Shown here in pieces: positions 25,630-32,937 of a DNA stretch of 64,000 bases. The DNA is from Aeromicrobium sp. Root344. Its GTDB lineage: Bacteria; Actinomycetota; Actinomycetes; Propionibacteriales; Nocardioidaceae. The first letter of the stretch is position 1. Each line of letters begins with the position of its first letter. The stretch covers positions 365,112 to 429,111 of the forward strand of contig NZ_LMDH01000001.1 in the NCBI RefSeq assembly GCF_001425755.1. The letters run 5' to 3'. The notes below the pieces were generated by a model, which ran no database searches, was not told the origin of the DNA, and saw only the letters and a program-made list of their open reading frames with translations. Position numbers and translations under genes: made by a program.

Positions 25630-27417
25630 TTGATGAGTAGACCCTTCGGCGAAGCCTCCTCGGCAATTGTAGATATTTGCGTTATCGTCCCGAAGGACGA
25701 CGAGTTCGTTGCGCATCTGGCCGTCTTCGGAGTGGGATCGGAAATCGATGATTTGCCCACTCTGCGAGGCGAGCGATACCCCTATGCGCTGACTGCCATT
25801 GGCGAGCTGCGAGTTGCGTTGGTCTGTATTCGAGACCAGGGAAATACTGCTTCTGCTCTGGCCACGAGCCACGTCCTGAACTCGCTGCACCCGACAAACC
25901 TGTACTTGAGTGGCACCGCTCTCGGCAATCCGCGTCGCTCCGACCTCGGCTCCCTTCGAATCAGCGACCACATTGATCACGCCAATCAGTGGGTCGAAGG
26001 ATCGAATGGCCGGCTTCCCCGCTTCGATCACTACGAGCCACCCAGTACAACGCGCAAAGATCTAGGGTCGTTCATTTCCGACCATCGCGATGGCCGACGA
26101 TTCAGCAACCTAATCACCCCATTTCTTCAAGCAATGCAACCCGACAACTGGGAGGACCTCCTAAGGAAGATCAACCCAAGCCCCGAGATGACACACATGG
26201 TTACAGATAACACCCTCGTGAAGGACATAGACCACGATGGGGGCGCGAGCAGGGCCACCTTGTGGCAGCACGAAGAGCGTGCGTCGGCCTACGATATGGA
26301 GTGCGGCGGCTTCGGTCGGGAGATGCAGCACGAGAGCGGACTCGCGTGGGCTGTCGTGCGCTCAGTCTCCGACTTTGGTTTCGACAAGTCGAACGCCGAG
26401 TCGGGCATGCGCACGGCGTCAGCTCTCCTGGCGGCTACCTTCATCCGCGAATTCATCGCGAGTGGAATCAGCAAGAGTCACCCACGCGCATTGCGACCGG
26501 CCCAGACAACGTCACCCAAGCTCAGCCCGCAACAGCACTACAGTCAGCACTCTGCTTCGGACTATTTCGCCAATCGGCTGTCTGACGAGTTCGGATTCTC
26601 GCTGCCAGTCTCGCTTTTGAGTAGGGAACTTTCACTAGGCGACGTTGCCATCCACCTCTCGGCTCAAGGACTTGATCGCGACGAAGCGAACCGCTTTCTC
26701 GAGGTGCTGCGCGTGGAGTATTTCGAGTCCAAATACCTCGAGTACGACTACAGCCTCGATATCCGTGGGTATTTCGGAGACTACTGGTACCAAGAGATTC
26801 GCGAAATGCTCGCGTGGTACGGGTACGAGAATCTGGTTGGTCGCTCGCTCCTCGACGTGGGTTGCGGCAACGGCCTCGAGATCGGACCCCTCGTCGAGGT
26901 GTGCTCGCCGAGCGACGTCACTGGGGTAGATCTGAGCCGACAAATGCTCGCGCGCGCCCGTGAACGCCATCCGGAAATGACCACAATTGCCTGCTCCGCA
27001 GACGCGCTAAATGGGATCGAGTCCGACTCGGTCGACGCGTATATGTCGCTTAGAACGTACATGTCCAGATTCTTTGACGTGCCCGCTGCGCTGCGGGAGG
27101 CCTATAGGGTACTCAAGCCAGGTGGTCTGCTTCTTATCTCGATCGCCAACGGCTATCTGGACTACTCGGCTGACGGCGCGCCACACGTGGTCACTGGGCT
27201 CAAAGAGGTGGGCGGATCCAGCTTTGTGAGCGCGGATCGGCCGTTTGAGCTCCTCACCCGCTACCACCGTCAAATTCGAAGTCTTGGCTTTGAGCGGTTG
27301 CACGTGCTGTCGAAATTGACGGACGTGTATATCGGTGCGCTCAAACCTGGAGCGTCAGACGCTCGACGCACGGATAGCCCCGGGTGGAGCAACAACGGAC
27401 TTTCCGTTGAACACTGA
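25630..27417 (+). CDS. Nucleoside phosphorylase-like domain fused to SAM methyltransferase
   Basis: Residues 12-280 follow the PNP/MTA-nucleosidase fold: the phosphate/ribose strand YLSGTALGN (92-100), DMECGGFG (222-229) with the ribose-binding Met-Glu, and VSDFG (246-250) with the catalytic Asp. Residues 400-590 form a class I methyltransferase: LLDVGCGNG (407-415), GVDLS (432-436), RVLKPGG (493-499). A linker at 300-390 is unassigned. In immune proteins, PNP domains act as nucleotide-degrading effectors. The MTA/SAH link to methylation gives an alternative metabolic reading. It is the last gene before an IS element. Confidence 0.72.
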   Translation: MMSRPFGEASSAIVDICVIVPKDDEFVAHLAVFGVGSEIDDLPTLRGERYPYALTAIGELRVALVCIRDQGNTASALATSHVLNSLHPTNLYLSGTALGNPRRSDLGSLRISDHIDHANQWVEGSNGRLPRFDHYEPPSTTRKDLGSFISDHRDGRRFSNLITPFLQAMQPDNWEDLLRKINPSPEMTHMVTDNTLVKDIDHDGGASRATLWQHEERASAYDMECGGFGREMQHESGLAWAVVRSVSDFGFDKSNAESGMRTASALLAATFIREFIASGISKSHPRALRPAQTTSPKLSPQQHYSQHSASDYFANRLSDEFGFSLPVSLLSRELSLGDVAIHLSAQGLDRDEANRFLEVLRVEYFESKYLEYDYSLDIRGYFGDYWYQEIREMLAWYGYENLVGRSLLDVGCGNGLEIGPLVEVCSPSDVTGVDLSRQMLARARERHPEMTTIACSADALNGIESDSVDAYMSLRTYMSRFFDVPAALREAYRVLKPGGLLLISIANGYLDYSADGAPHVVTGLKEVGGSSFVSADRPFELLTRYHRQIRSLGFERLHVLSKLTDVYIGALKPGASDARRTDSPGWSNNGLSVEH

Positions 27418-27557
27418 TTCAGATGTCTAGCGTCAGGGGTTCGAACCATCATCTATCTGCGCAGCTGAGTAAGCACGCTCTCGGCTAAACCACAGCGCAG
27501 AAGCGGCATCCTGTCGGGCGATCATGGGTGGGTCACCCGCACAACGAGGTCGATGGA

Positions 27558-27560
27558 TAC
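27558..27560. repeat. Target-site duplication of the IS3 element, left copy
   Basis: TAC directly precedes the left inverted repeat and is repeated at 28888-28890 after the right end. A 3-bp duplication is usual for IS3-family insertion. Confidence 0.6.
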
Positions 27561-27599
27561 TGAACCGCCCCGGCATTTCCGGAGGCACGGTTTTGTGGC

Positions 27600-28460
27600 T
27601 CAGCCGGTCGGCGTGAGCTGGTTTCTTGCAGCGTAGTGAACTTCCTCGGCCTGGACGGGTGTGAGGTCGTCGATCGACTCGTGTGGCCTGTCGTGGTTGA
27701 ACCAGTCGACCCAGTTCAGGGTCTCGATCTCGACGTGCTCAACACCCCTCCATGGGCCCTCGGGTCGGATGAGCTCGGACTTGTAGAGGCCGATCTGGGA
27801 CTCGGCCAGCGCGTTGTCGTAGGCGTCGCCAACGGATCCGACCGAAGGGTCGACGCCGGCTTCGACGAGTCGCTCGGTGAACGCGAACGACACGTATTGA
27901 GATCCGGCGTCGGTGTGATGGACCAGCCCGGTCAGGTCGGTGACTCCGGCCTGGGAGCGGGTCCAGATCGCGTGCTCGAGGGTGTCGAGCACCAGGTCGG
28001 TCGTCATCCGGGTCGCCGCGCGCCAGCCCACGATCCGACGACTGAATACGTCGATGATGAACGCGACGTAGACCGTCCCGGACCAGGTCGCGACATAGGT
28101 GAAGTCCGCGACCCACAACTGGTTCGGCCGCGAGGCGAAGAATTGCCGGTCGACCAGATCGGACGGCCGCTCGGTGCCATCGCTTGGGAAGTGCCGGATC
28201 TTCTTGCGTCTGAGCGCGCCGACCCAGCCCTGCTCGGCATAGAGCCGCTCGATCGTGCACCGGGCCACCTCATGCCCCTGGGCTCGCAGATGCAGCCACA
28301 TCTTGCGGGCACCGAACCGGGCGAACAGCTTCTGACGGGTCCGCTCGGCGATGATCAACTCCACGATCTGGCCGTCACGCAGCTGTCGCTTCGACGGCCG
28401 CCGGCCGGCGTTGTCGTAGTAGGTGCTCGGGGCGATCTTCATGCCGTGCTCGGTCAGCAC
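27600..28460 (-). CDS. IS3-family transposase orfB (DDE catalytic subunit)
   Basis: From the first in-frame ATG this is 286 residues; the frame is open further upstream (EFVTAHKDEFGVEPICAV), as expected for production by frameshifting from orfA. The HTH_21 region precedes an rve-type integrase core with the DDE triad: Asp in VADFTYV, Asp in HHTDAGSQY and Glu in ALAESQIGLYK. All three are present, so this half is intact. Confidence 0.88.
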   Translation of the reverse strand: MLTEHGMKIAPSTYYDNAGRRPSKRQLRDGQIVELIIAERTRQKLFARFGARKMWLHLRAQGHEVARCTIERLYAEQGWVGALRRKKIRHFPSDGTERPSDLVDRQFFASRPNQLWVADFTYVATWSGTVYVAFIIDVFSRRIVGWRAATRMTTDLVLDTLEHAIWTRSQAGVTDLTGLVHHTDAGSQYVSFAFTERLVEAGVDPSVGSVGDAYDNALAESQIGLYKSELIRPEGPWRGVEHVEIETLNWVDWFNHDRPHESIDDLTPVQAEEVHYAARNQLTPTG

Positions 28461-28513
28461 GGCACAGATCGGCTCGACCCCGAACTCGTCCTTGTGGGCG
28501 GTGACGAACTCCG

Positions 28514-28836
28514 TCAGAACCGGCGTGGGCGGTCGAGCTCCGCCGCGAAAAAAGCCGACGCCGACTTCAAGATCTCGTTCGCTCGACGCAGCTCGGCGAC
28601 TTCCTTCTTCAACTCTTTGATCTCAGCGATGTCTTCAGAGGTCTTGCCCGGCCGAACACCCCCATCGATCTCCGCCCGGCGGACCCACTTGCGCAACGAC
28701 TCAGGCGACGTGATCCGAGCTTGGCCGCGATCGACTTGATCGCCGCGTACTCCGACTCGTAGTCGCCCCTGGACTCCAACACCATGCTGACCGCGCGCTC
28801 CCTGAGCTGCTGCGGATACTTCGACGGACGTGCCAT
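28514..28836 (-). pseudogene. IS3-family orfA, frameshifted
   Basis: The gene starts [15 protein letters not shown] in one frame, but after [11 protein letters not shown] the family sequence continues in another ([16 protein letters not shown], then the leucine-zipper-like [20 protein letters not shown]). The change fits loss of one base within the Gly codon near 28718. Without sequencing error this destroys the DNA-binding subunit and any OrfAB fusion. Confidence 0.75.
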
Positions 28837-28887
28837 GAGAATCATCCTTCCAACGAAAGGACTCTCCAGACATCCCGGGGCGGTTCA

Positions 28888-28890
28888 TAC
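28888..28890. repeat. Target-site duplication of the IS3 element, right copy
   Basis: TAC follows the right terminal inverted repeat and matches 27558-27560. Confidence 0.6.
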
Positions 28891-28908
28891 CGCTTTGGTC
28901 GCAGTGTG

Positions 28909-28932
28909 TAGCGGGAAACAGGATCCGCACCT
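28909..28932. repeat. Internal att-like relic of the tRNA-fMet 3' end
   Basis: TAGCGGG, then ACAGGAT, then ACCT match the antisense tRNA 3' end in order and orientation (about 20 of 24 positions with one inserted base). It lies inside the element, beside the IS. This is what a decayed junction between two tandemly inserted elements would look like. Confidence 0.5.
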
Positions 28933-29060
28933 AACCCACGAGCCTACAACCCCGATGCGTCTGCGAAGAATCGCTGAAATTGAGCCGAATTTGACGACCG
29001 AACCGTCACCTCACCTTCCCAGCAGGCGCGCATGGAGGCGTAATTGAGGTCACGAATGCG

Positions 29061-29099
29061 AAACGGCTGGAACCAGATTCCCTCTGGTTCCAGCCGTTT
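29061..29099. terminator. 17-bp-stem hairpin, bidirectional terminator
   Basis: AAACGGCTGGAACCAGA pairs perfectly with TCTGGTTCCAGCCGTTT around a 5-base loop. The A-rich and T-rich stem ends allow it to work in both directions. TTGGTAG follows at once, the same bases that open the att repeat at 53320. Confidence 0.75.
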
Positions 29100-29101
29100 C
29101 C

Positions 29102-29362
29102 TTGGTAGTGCTGACCTCTGTAAAGTTCAACACCCGAAGCTCGGCAAATCTGCCTTCCGCTCGGTTCGGGCCGCATCCGAAAGTTCATGGCAAAAACCGC
29201 ATCACTGAACGACTTCGCGCGCAGATTGTCGAGCGCTACAAGCAGGGCGATGTCGGTACTCTGCAAGTCGCTGAGGAATTCGGCGTCAGCAAGTCGAGCG
29301 TGCTCAACATCCTGAAACGGGAAGGTATTGCGATCCGAAAGCAGGGTCATCGCCTCACCTAA
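29102..29362 (+). pseudogene. Helix-turn-helix fragment, recombinase-tail-like
   Basis: The last 50 residues of this 86-codon frame read LRAQIVERYKQGDVGTLQ, VAEEFGVSKSSVLNIL and KREGIAIRKQGHRLT, a resolvase-type helix-turn-helix with a basic tail like those at the C-termini of some actinobacterial serine recombinases. The first 35 codons look non-coding and start beside a hairpin and att-like bases. I read it as a remnant, although a small DNA-binding protein cannot be excluded. Confidence 0.45.
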
Positions 29363-29402
29363 GCCGGACTCAGCTGTCGCCTCGCGACGCTAAGTTGGCC
29401 AG

Positions 29403-30263
29403 GTGAACTCTCCTCCGTCGATCAGTGGCGATCTATCGCTCGGGCACATCCTTGAAACCGCGGGTCTGACCGATTTCACCGAAGTACTTGCCATCCGCCA
29501 CACGTCCCTTTCGCACGGCATCCCGGATGTCAATCACACGACACCCGCAGCTGTGCTCACGTACACGCGGGACCAGGACGCCGACCCCCGGGTGTTCCCG
29601 GTGAACCCACCGAAGATCTGGCTCGTGTTTATGGCAGATGGCACTCACGATGGGGCACACCGCGCCCGGTTCTACGGAGCGTATGAGAACTCGGGTGAGG
29701 CTCTCGACGAGCGAACGGAGACCAATCGCCGCTTCGATCTCAGCGCCATGCCACTGCTTGAGGCGTTGCAGAACCGACTGGTCGTCGACTGGACAACTCC
29801 TATCCGCTGGCATCGTCGGGGTGTTCTCGCCGCAGAGTTCCGCGTCCTCGAGATCGCGGATCCGCAGGTCATTCCGTTCCCAGGGTTCGACAACGTGCGC
29901 CTTACATACAGCGAACTTCGGCGCATGATCGATGATCCTCACTACTCCCGCTGGCACAGCGCGCTCAGCGCCGTGAAAGGCATCTACCTCATCGCCGACT
30001 CCAGCAACGGCATGCAGTACGTGGGCAAGGCCGACGGAGCGCAGGGAATCTTCGGGCGGTGGAAGGCGTACGCGGGTGATGGGCACGGCGGCAATGTGGC
30101 TCTGAAAGATCTGGACAACCTCGACCTGACTCACCGCGAGCACTTCGTCTTCAGCATCCTGCGCGTCTTCGGGCCTGAAGCGACGCAGAAACAGATCCTC
30201 AACGCAGAGGCTCACTTCAAAGACGCTCTGCTTAGCCGCGACTACGGGTACAACGAAAACTGA
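29403..30263 (+). CDS. GIY-YIG nuclease-like protein with unassigned N-terminal domain
   Basis: Starting at GTG, the 286-residue protein has a C-terminal GIY-YIG core: GIYLI (193-197), QYVGKA (205-210), catalytic Arg in FGRWKAY (219) and Glu in NAEAHFKDALL (268), plus the final Gly-Tyr-Asn. All four catalytic positions appear intact. Residues 1-185 are an unassigned domain containing KIWLVFM and RFYGAYENSGE. It stands alone on the plus strand, convergent with the restriction operon. Defence or selfish nuclease roles are both possible. Confidence 0.7.
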   Translation: MNSPPSISGDLSLGHILETAGLTDFTEVLAIRHTSLSHGIPDVNHTTPAAVLTYTRDQDADPRVFPVNPPKIWLVFMADGTHDGAHRARFYGAYENSGEALDERTETNRRFDLSAMPLLEALQNRLVVDWTTPIRWHRRGVLAAEFRVLEIADPQVIPFPGFDNVRLTYSELRRMIDDPHYSRWHSALSAVKGIYLIADSSNGMQYVGKADGAQGIFGRWKAYAGDGHGGNVALKDLDNLDLTHREHFVFSILRVFGPEATQKQILNAEAHFKDALLSRDYGYNEN

Positions 30264-30283
30264 CGAAGCCCAAGCCGCTCGCG

Positions 30284-30415
30284 GTGATTGCATCCGGACT
30301 GCCGCTGAACGAAGTCATCGAGAAGCTCACCGAATTGCAGGCGAAGTACCCGAACAGCGAGGTCCGGCGAGGCCGCGCCAATCGCTGGGAGCTATGGCCG
30401 ACATCGGAAGATTGA
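30284..30415 (+). CDS. Possible 43-residue protein after the GIY-YIG gene
   Basis: A GTG-started frame reads IASGLPLNEVIEKL, TELQAKYPNSEV and ELWPTSED, amphipathic and protein-like, just after the GIY-YIG stop. No clear ribosome site is seen, and a minus-strand gene fragment overlaps it. It could equally be a decayed tail of an alternate reading of the upstream gene. Confidence 0.3.
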   Translation: MIASGLPLNEVIEKLTELQAKYPNSEVRRGRANRWELWPTSED

Positions 30416-30542
30416 TCCCGGCGAGTTGGGGTCCGAAGGCATGCTGAAAGTCCGCCTCTGAGTGAAAGACCGGACGTCGCGCGCGTAGCTCATCGATGAC
30501 TGTTTGCGCGCTGAGTTGGTTCGCTATGTTCGGGTCGGGCAT
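30327..30542 (-). pseudogene. Truncated gene at the end of the restriction operon
   Basis: The 71-codon frame opens MPDPNIANQLSAQTVIDELR and ARRPVFHSEADFQHAFG, which looks like the N-terminus of a family of uncharacterised actinobacterial proteins that I recall sharing an RPVFHSEADFQ motif. After residue 38 the sequence becomes unlike it, so the rest is lost by deletion or frameshift. It follows the GIY-YIG gene by 11 bp in the same operon. Confidence 0.5.
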
Positions 30543-30553
30543 GGACTGCTCAC

Positions 30554-31327
30554 CTATTCAGTGTCATCGTCGGACGAGTCCGTCAGATCGGCGTCGATAT
30601 TCAGGACGTTCGCCGTTCCCTCCATTTGCGCGAGCAACACTGCAGCGTTCTCGGCCATCCGGCGGGCCGACGTCCAGCGCAGGTCGATCGATTCCCCGCC
30701 TACACCCAGTGACGCCGAGGACGAGATAGAGAACGTGATTGCGCCGCCCTGCGAGAGATGCGCGACAAGCTCCTTGTGGATACGACGACTCGTCCGCTGT
30801 CTCGATCGATCCGTCTTGGCGTTGCGATAGTTGCTGCCTCGACTTCTGAGGTTGACCGACTCCCCTATGTATATGGAGGGCTGGGAATCGTCACCCAGTG
30901 GCTCGAAGTCGAAGCGGTACAGACCTGGCACTCGCGGAAGCGCCGGGAACTTCGGAATGCCTGCCGTATCGAGCGTGACCTTGCCGGCCCTTCGCCAAGA
31001 GAATGTGACGCTGGCGTCGACTGTCTCAAAGATGGGCAATGAGGACTCATCGAACGCGCCTCCATGAGAGCCGGAGTCGACTGAGCCACGCTGACCGTCA
31101 GGACTGACGGTGAACCCAAGTTTGCGTAGATGCCGCCGCGCCGTCTGTGACTGAAACCTTGGCCGATCTGGCTGCAGGGCGATGGCCAGCGCTTGTTTGA
31201 CTGGCCATCGGGCACCCTCGACCTCTACCCAATGCGTCTGGATGTTGCCCGGGGTATGGCCTCGAAGGCGCGCGCGGATGTCCTCGGCCTCGAGATCAAA
31301 GGTCCTGCCGTCAATGACGAACCGCAT
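30554..31327 (-). CDS. GIY-YIG nuclease with McrA-like N-terminal head
   Basis: Residues 1-72 (VEVEGARWPVKQALAIAL, then ARRHLRKLGF) resemble the N-terminal head of the Streptomyces coelicolor McrA restriction enzyme, from memory. Residues 133-210 form a GIY-YIG core: GLYRFDF (135-141), SIYIGES (151-157), Arg-rich LRSRGSNYRNA and the helix RRIHKELVAHL. The general-base Glu expected near the end is less clear, AENAAVLLAQ being one candidate. The tail is acidic. A DNA-binding head plus nuclease suggests a modification-dependent or type IV-like restriction enzyme. It is 23 bp downstream of the DUF5677 gene. Confidence 0.6.
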   Translation of the reverse strand: MRFVIDGRTFDLEAEDIRARLRGHTPGNIQTHWVEVEGARWPVKQALAIALQPDRPRFQSQTARRHLRKLGFTVSPDGQRGSVDSGSHGGAFDESSLPIFETVDASVTFSWRRAGKVTLDTAGIPKFPALPRVPGLYRFDFEPLGDDSQPSIYIGESVNLRSRGSNYRNAKTDRSRQRTSRRIHKELVAHLSQGGAITFSISSSASLGVGGESIDLRWTSARRMAENAAVLLAQMEGTANVLNIDADLTDSSDDDTE

Positions 31328-31350
31328 GGAACCACCTTGGGTCGGGGGGA

Positions 31351-32937
31351 CTAGGGACGCACGTCAATGCCCTCTTCGTAGTCATCGACAAGCGACTCGA
31401 GCATGTCGAGCGCCATTTCCACTACAGCTGGGCCGAGCCTCATCATGGGATCGTCGTTGACCTTTCGGTGCCACCGATGCAGTGGATTCCTGCATTGAGT
31501 GAGAACGTACTGGTCAATTGCGGTCCACTCCCCATGGACGTTTGCACTGGCGGGAGCGAACACCAATCGGTACTCGTTCAGCAGCCCCACTTGATCGGCC
31601 ATTCGTCGTGTGTCGACACCGGCGAAGTTTCCTTCGATGCTGATGTCCTGAAACTCTTCCAGCAGGTCGTTGTTGACCAGTGCATCTAAATACTCGATTT
31701 GGCCATCGAGTTCTTGAGGCGGATCGTCCATGCCATCTCGGTACTCTTCGAGGTGGAGTTTGAGCAGCTTTAGCCTGCCCCTGCCGTAGTCCTTAAAGCG
31801 ACCGAACAGTTCAGCATCGTCCTTGAGGATCAACCACTTCACCACAATGCGAGACTCCAGAAGCCCGCGCAGCGTGGATGAACCGTGCTCCATCGTCCAC
31901 AGCCCAGGAAACTGGACCATGATGCCGAGCGCTCGAACCTGGCGGTAGACAAGGCCCGTCAGAACTTCGTGTCGATCGGGAATGTAGAGATCAGGATCCG
32001 AGGTGTTCGCCTTCGCGACGAATCTCTCTGTCAGATCGTCGAGACGCTGCTGCCATATGTCGCGGGCGGATTTGATCTGCGACGAGTGTTCGGTGGTTGC
32101 ATCTCCGTCGGTCGTATCCTCGATGGGCTCAGCTTCACACTCGTAGAGCTTCCAGTTCTGACGCCAGAATGACTTGGCCCAAAGCAAGCCGGGCGCCTCC
32201 GCCTCACCGGGTTCGCTTGAGAGGTTCAGCATGGTCATGGCCGAGGCTCGGATACTCGGTTCAATCCTCTGCCGCTCCTCTTCGGTGATCCCATCTGGGT
32301 ACCTCGGAAGGATGTCACCCCATTCAGCACCGATGCTTGGAGGGAGCATCAATTTGTCTGCTTGGAGATATGCCCTCAGAATCATCGCCTTGGCCTTGGT
32401 CGCCGTGGAGGTTTGCCCATGACGGCTGGACTCGATCACGCTCCGCAGGAATACCTCAGGCACGTCGGCGCTGACGACCCGAGCGTTGCCAGACCAGCCG
32501 TCAAGAATCCACTGGCCGGGCACTTCCTCATATTTCTGAAGGCCTCGAACTAGCTCCCAGGGAAATGCCCGCTCGTAAAGGCCATCCGCCTTCAGCGCTG
32601 CGATGACGTCCGTTCGGACATGGTCGGGGACTAGATCGAAAGAGCTCAATTGCCCTGTCAGTACAGAGAGGTCTTCTGGCGCACTCTCGGACTCGTCGAG
32701 GATCTCGGTAATGCGGTCAAGGACCTCGCTGGCAGTGAACATCCCTGGCTTGTCGCCGTACTTCGTGATCAGTGAACAAATCCAGAGCATGTCGGGAAAT
32801 GTGTCTCTTAGCCAGGGCACCAACTGCATATTCGGCAGTGTCCGCATCGGTGGCTTGAGGACCTTCCCGGTTCTTTGATGGTCCTTGAGCCGGCTGTTTC
32901 TCCTTTTTTGCTTTGCCCGTTTCTGACTCATCATCAA
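31351..32937 (-). CDS. DUF5677-domain protein
   Basis: The 528-residue protein is mostly alpha-helical. The C-terminal half (about 330-500) matches the DUF5677 pattern: EVLTGLVYRQVRALGIM, RGLLESRIVVKWLIL, then SANVHGEW. The first 30 residues are very basic. The late Ser-x-x-x-His element is HEPN-like but not diagnostic, so RNase activity is only a guess. Its start overlaps the PD-(D/E)XK gene by 4 bp, which argues that the two products work together or in fixed ratio. Confidence 0.62.
   Translation of the reverse strand: MMMSQKRAKQKRRNSRLKDHQRTGKVLKPPMRTLPNMQLVPWLRDTFPDMLWICSLITKYGDKPGMFTASEVLDRITEILDESESAPEDLSVLTGQLSSFDLVPDHVRTDVIAALKADGLYERAFPWELVRGLQKYEEVPGQWILDGWSGNARVVSADVPEVFLRSVIESSRHGQTSTATKAKAMILRAYLQADKLMLPPSIGAEWGDILPRYPDGITEEERQRIEPSIRASAMTMLNLSSEPGEAEAPGLLWAKSFWRQNWKLYECEAEPIEDTTDGDATTEHSSQIKSARDIWQQRLDDLTERFVAKANTSDPDLYIPDRHEVLTGLVYRQVRALGIMVQFPGLWTMEHGSSTLRGLLESRIVVKWLILKDDAELFGRFKDYGRGRLKLLKLHLEEYRDGMDDPPQELDGQIEYLDALVNNDLLEEFQDISIEGNFAGVDTRRMADQVGLLNEYRLVFAPASANVHGEWTAIDQYVLTQCRNPLHRWHRKVNDDPMMRLGPAVVEMALDMLESLVDDYEEGIDVRP

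Larger units (their letters stand above)
27561..28887 (-). mobile_element. IS3-family insertion sequence, 1327 bp
   Basis: Terminal inverted repeats begin TGAACCGCCCCGG on both ends and match at about 20 of 24 positions. The flanks carry a TAC duplication. Inside are the expected orfA and orfB on the minus strand. OrfA has a frame disruption, so the copy is probably no longer autonomous. The element sits 18 bp from an att-like relic. Confidence 0.88.

Noticed and set aside
27424-27465. A tRNA-like stretch (GGGGTTCGAACCA) after the methyltransferase fusion
   Set aside because: Only the T-loop-like bases fit; I could not fold a complete cloverleaf or find an acceptor stem, so it is not reported as a tRNA.
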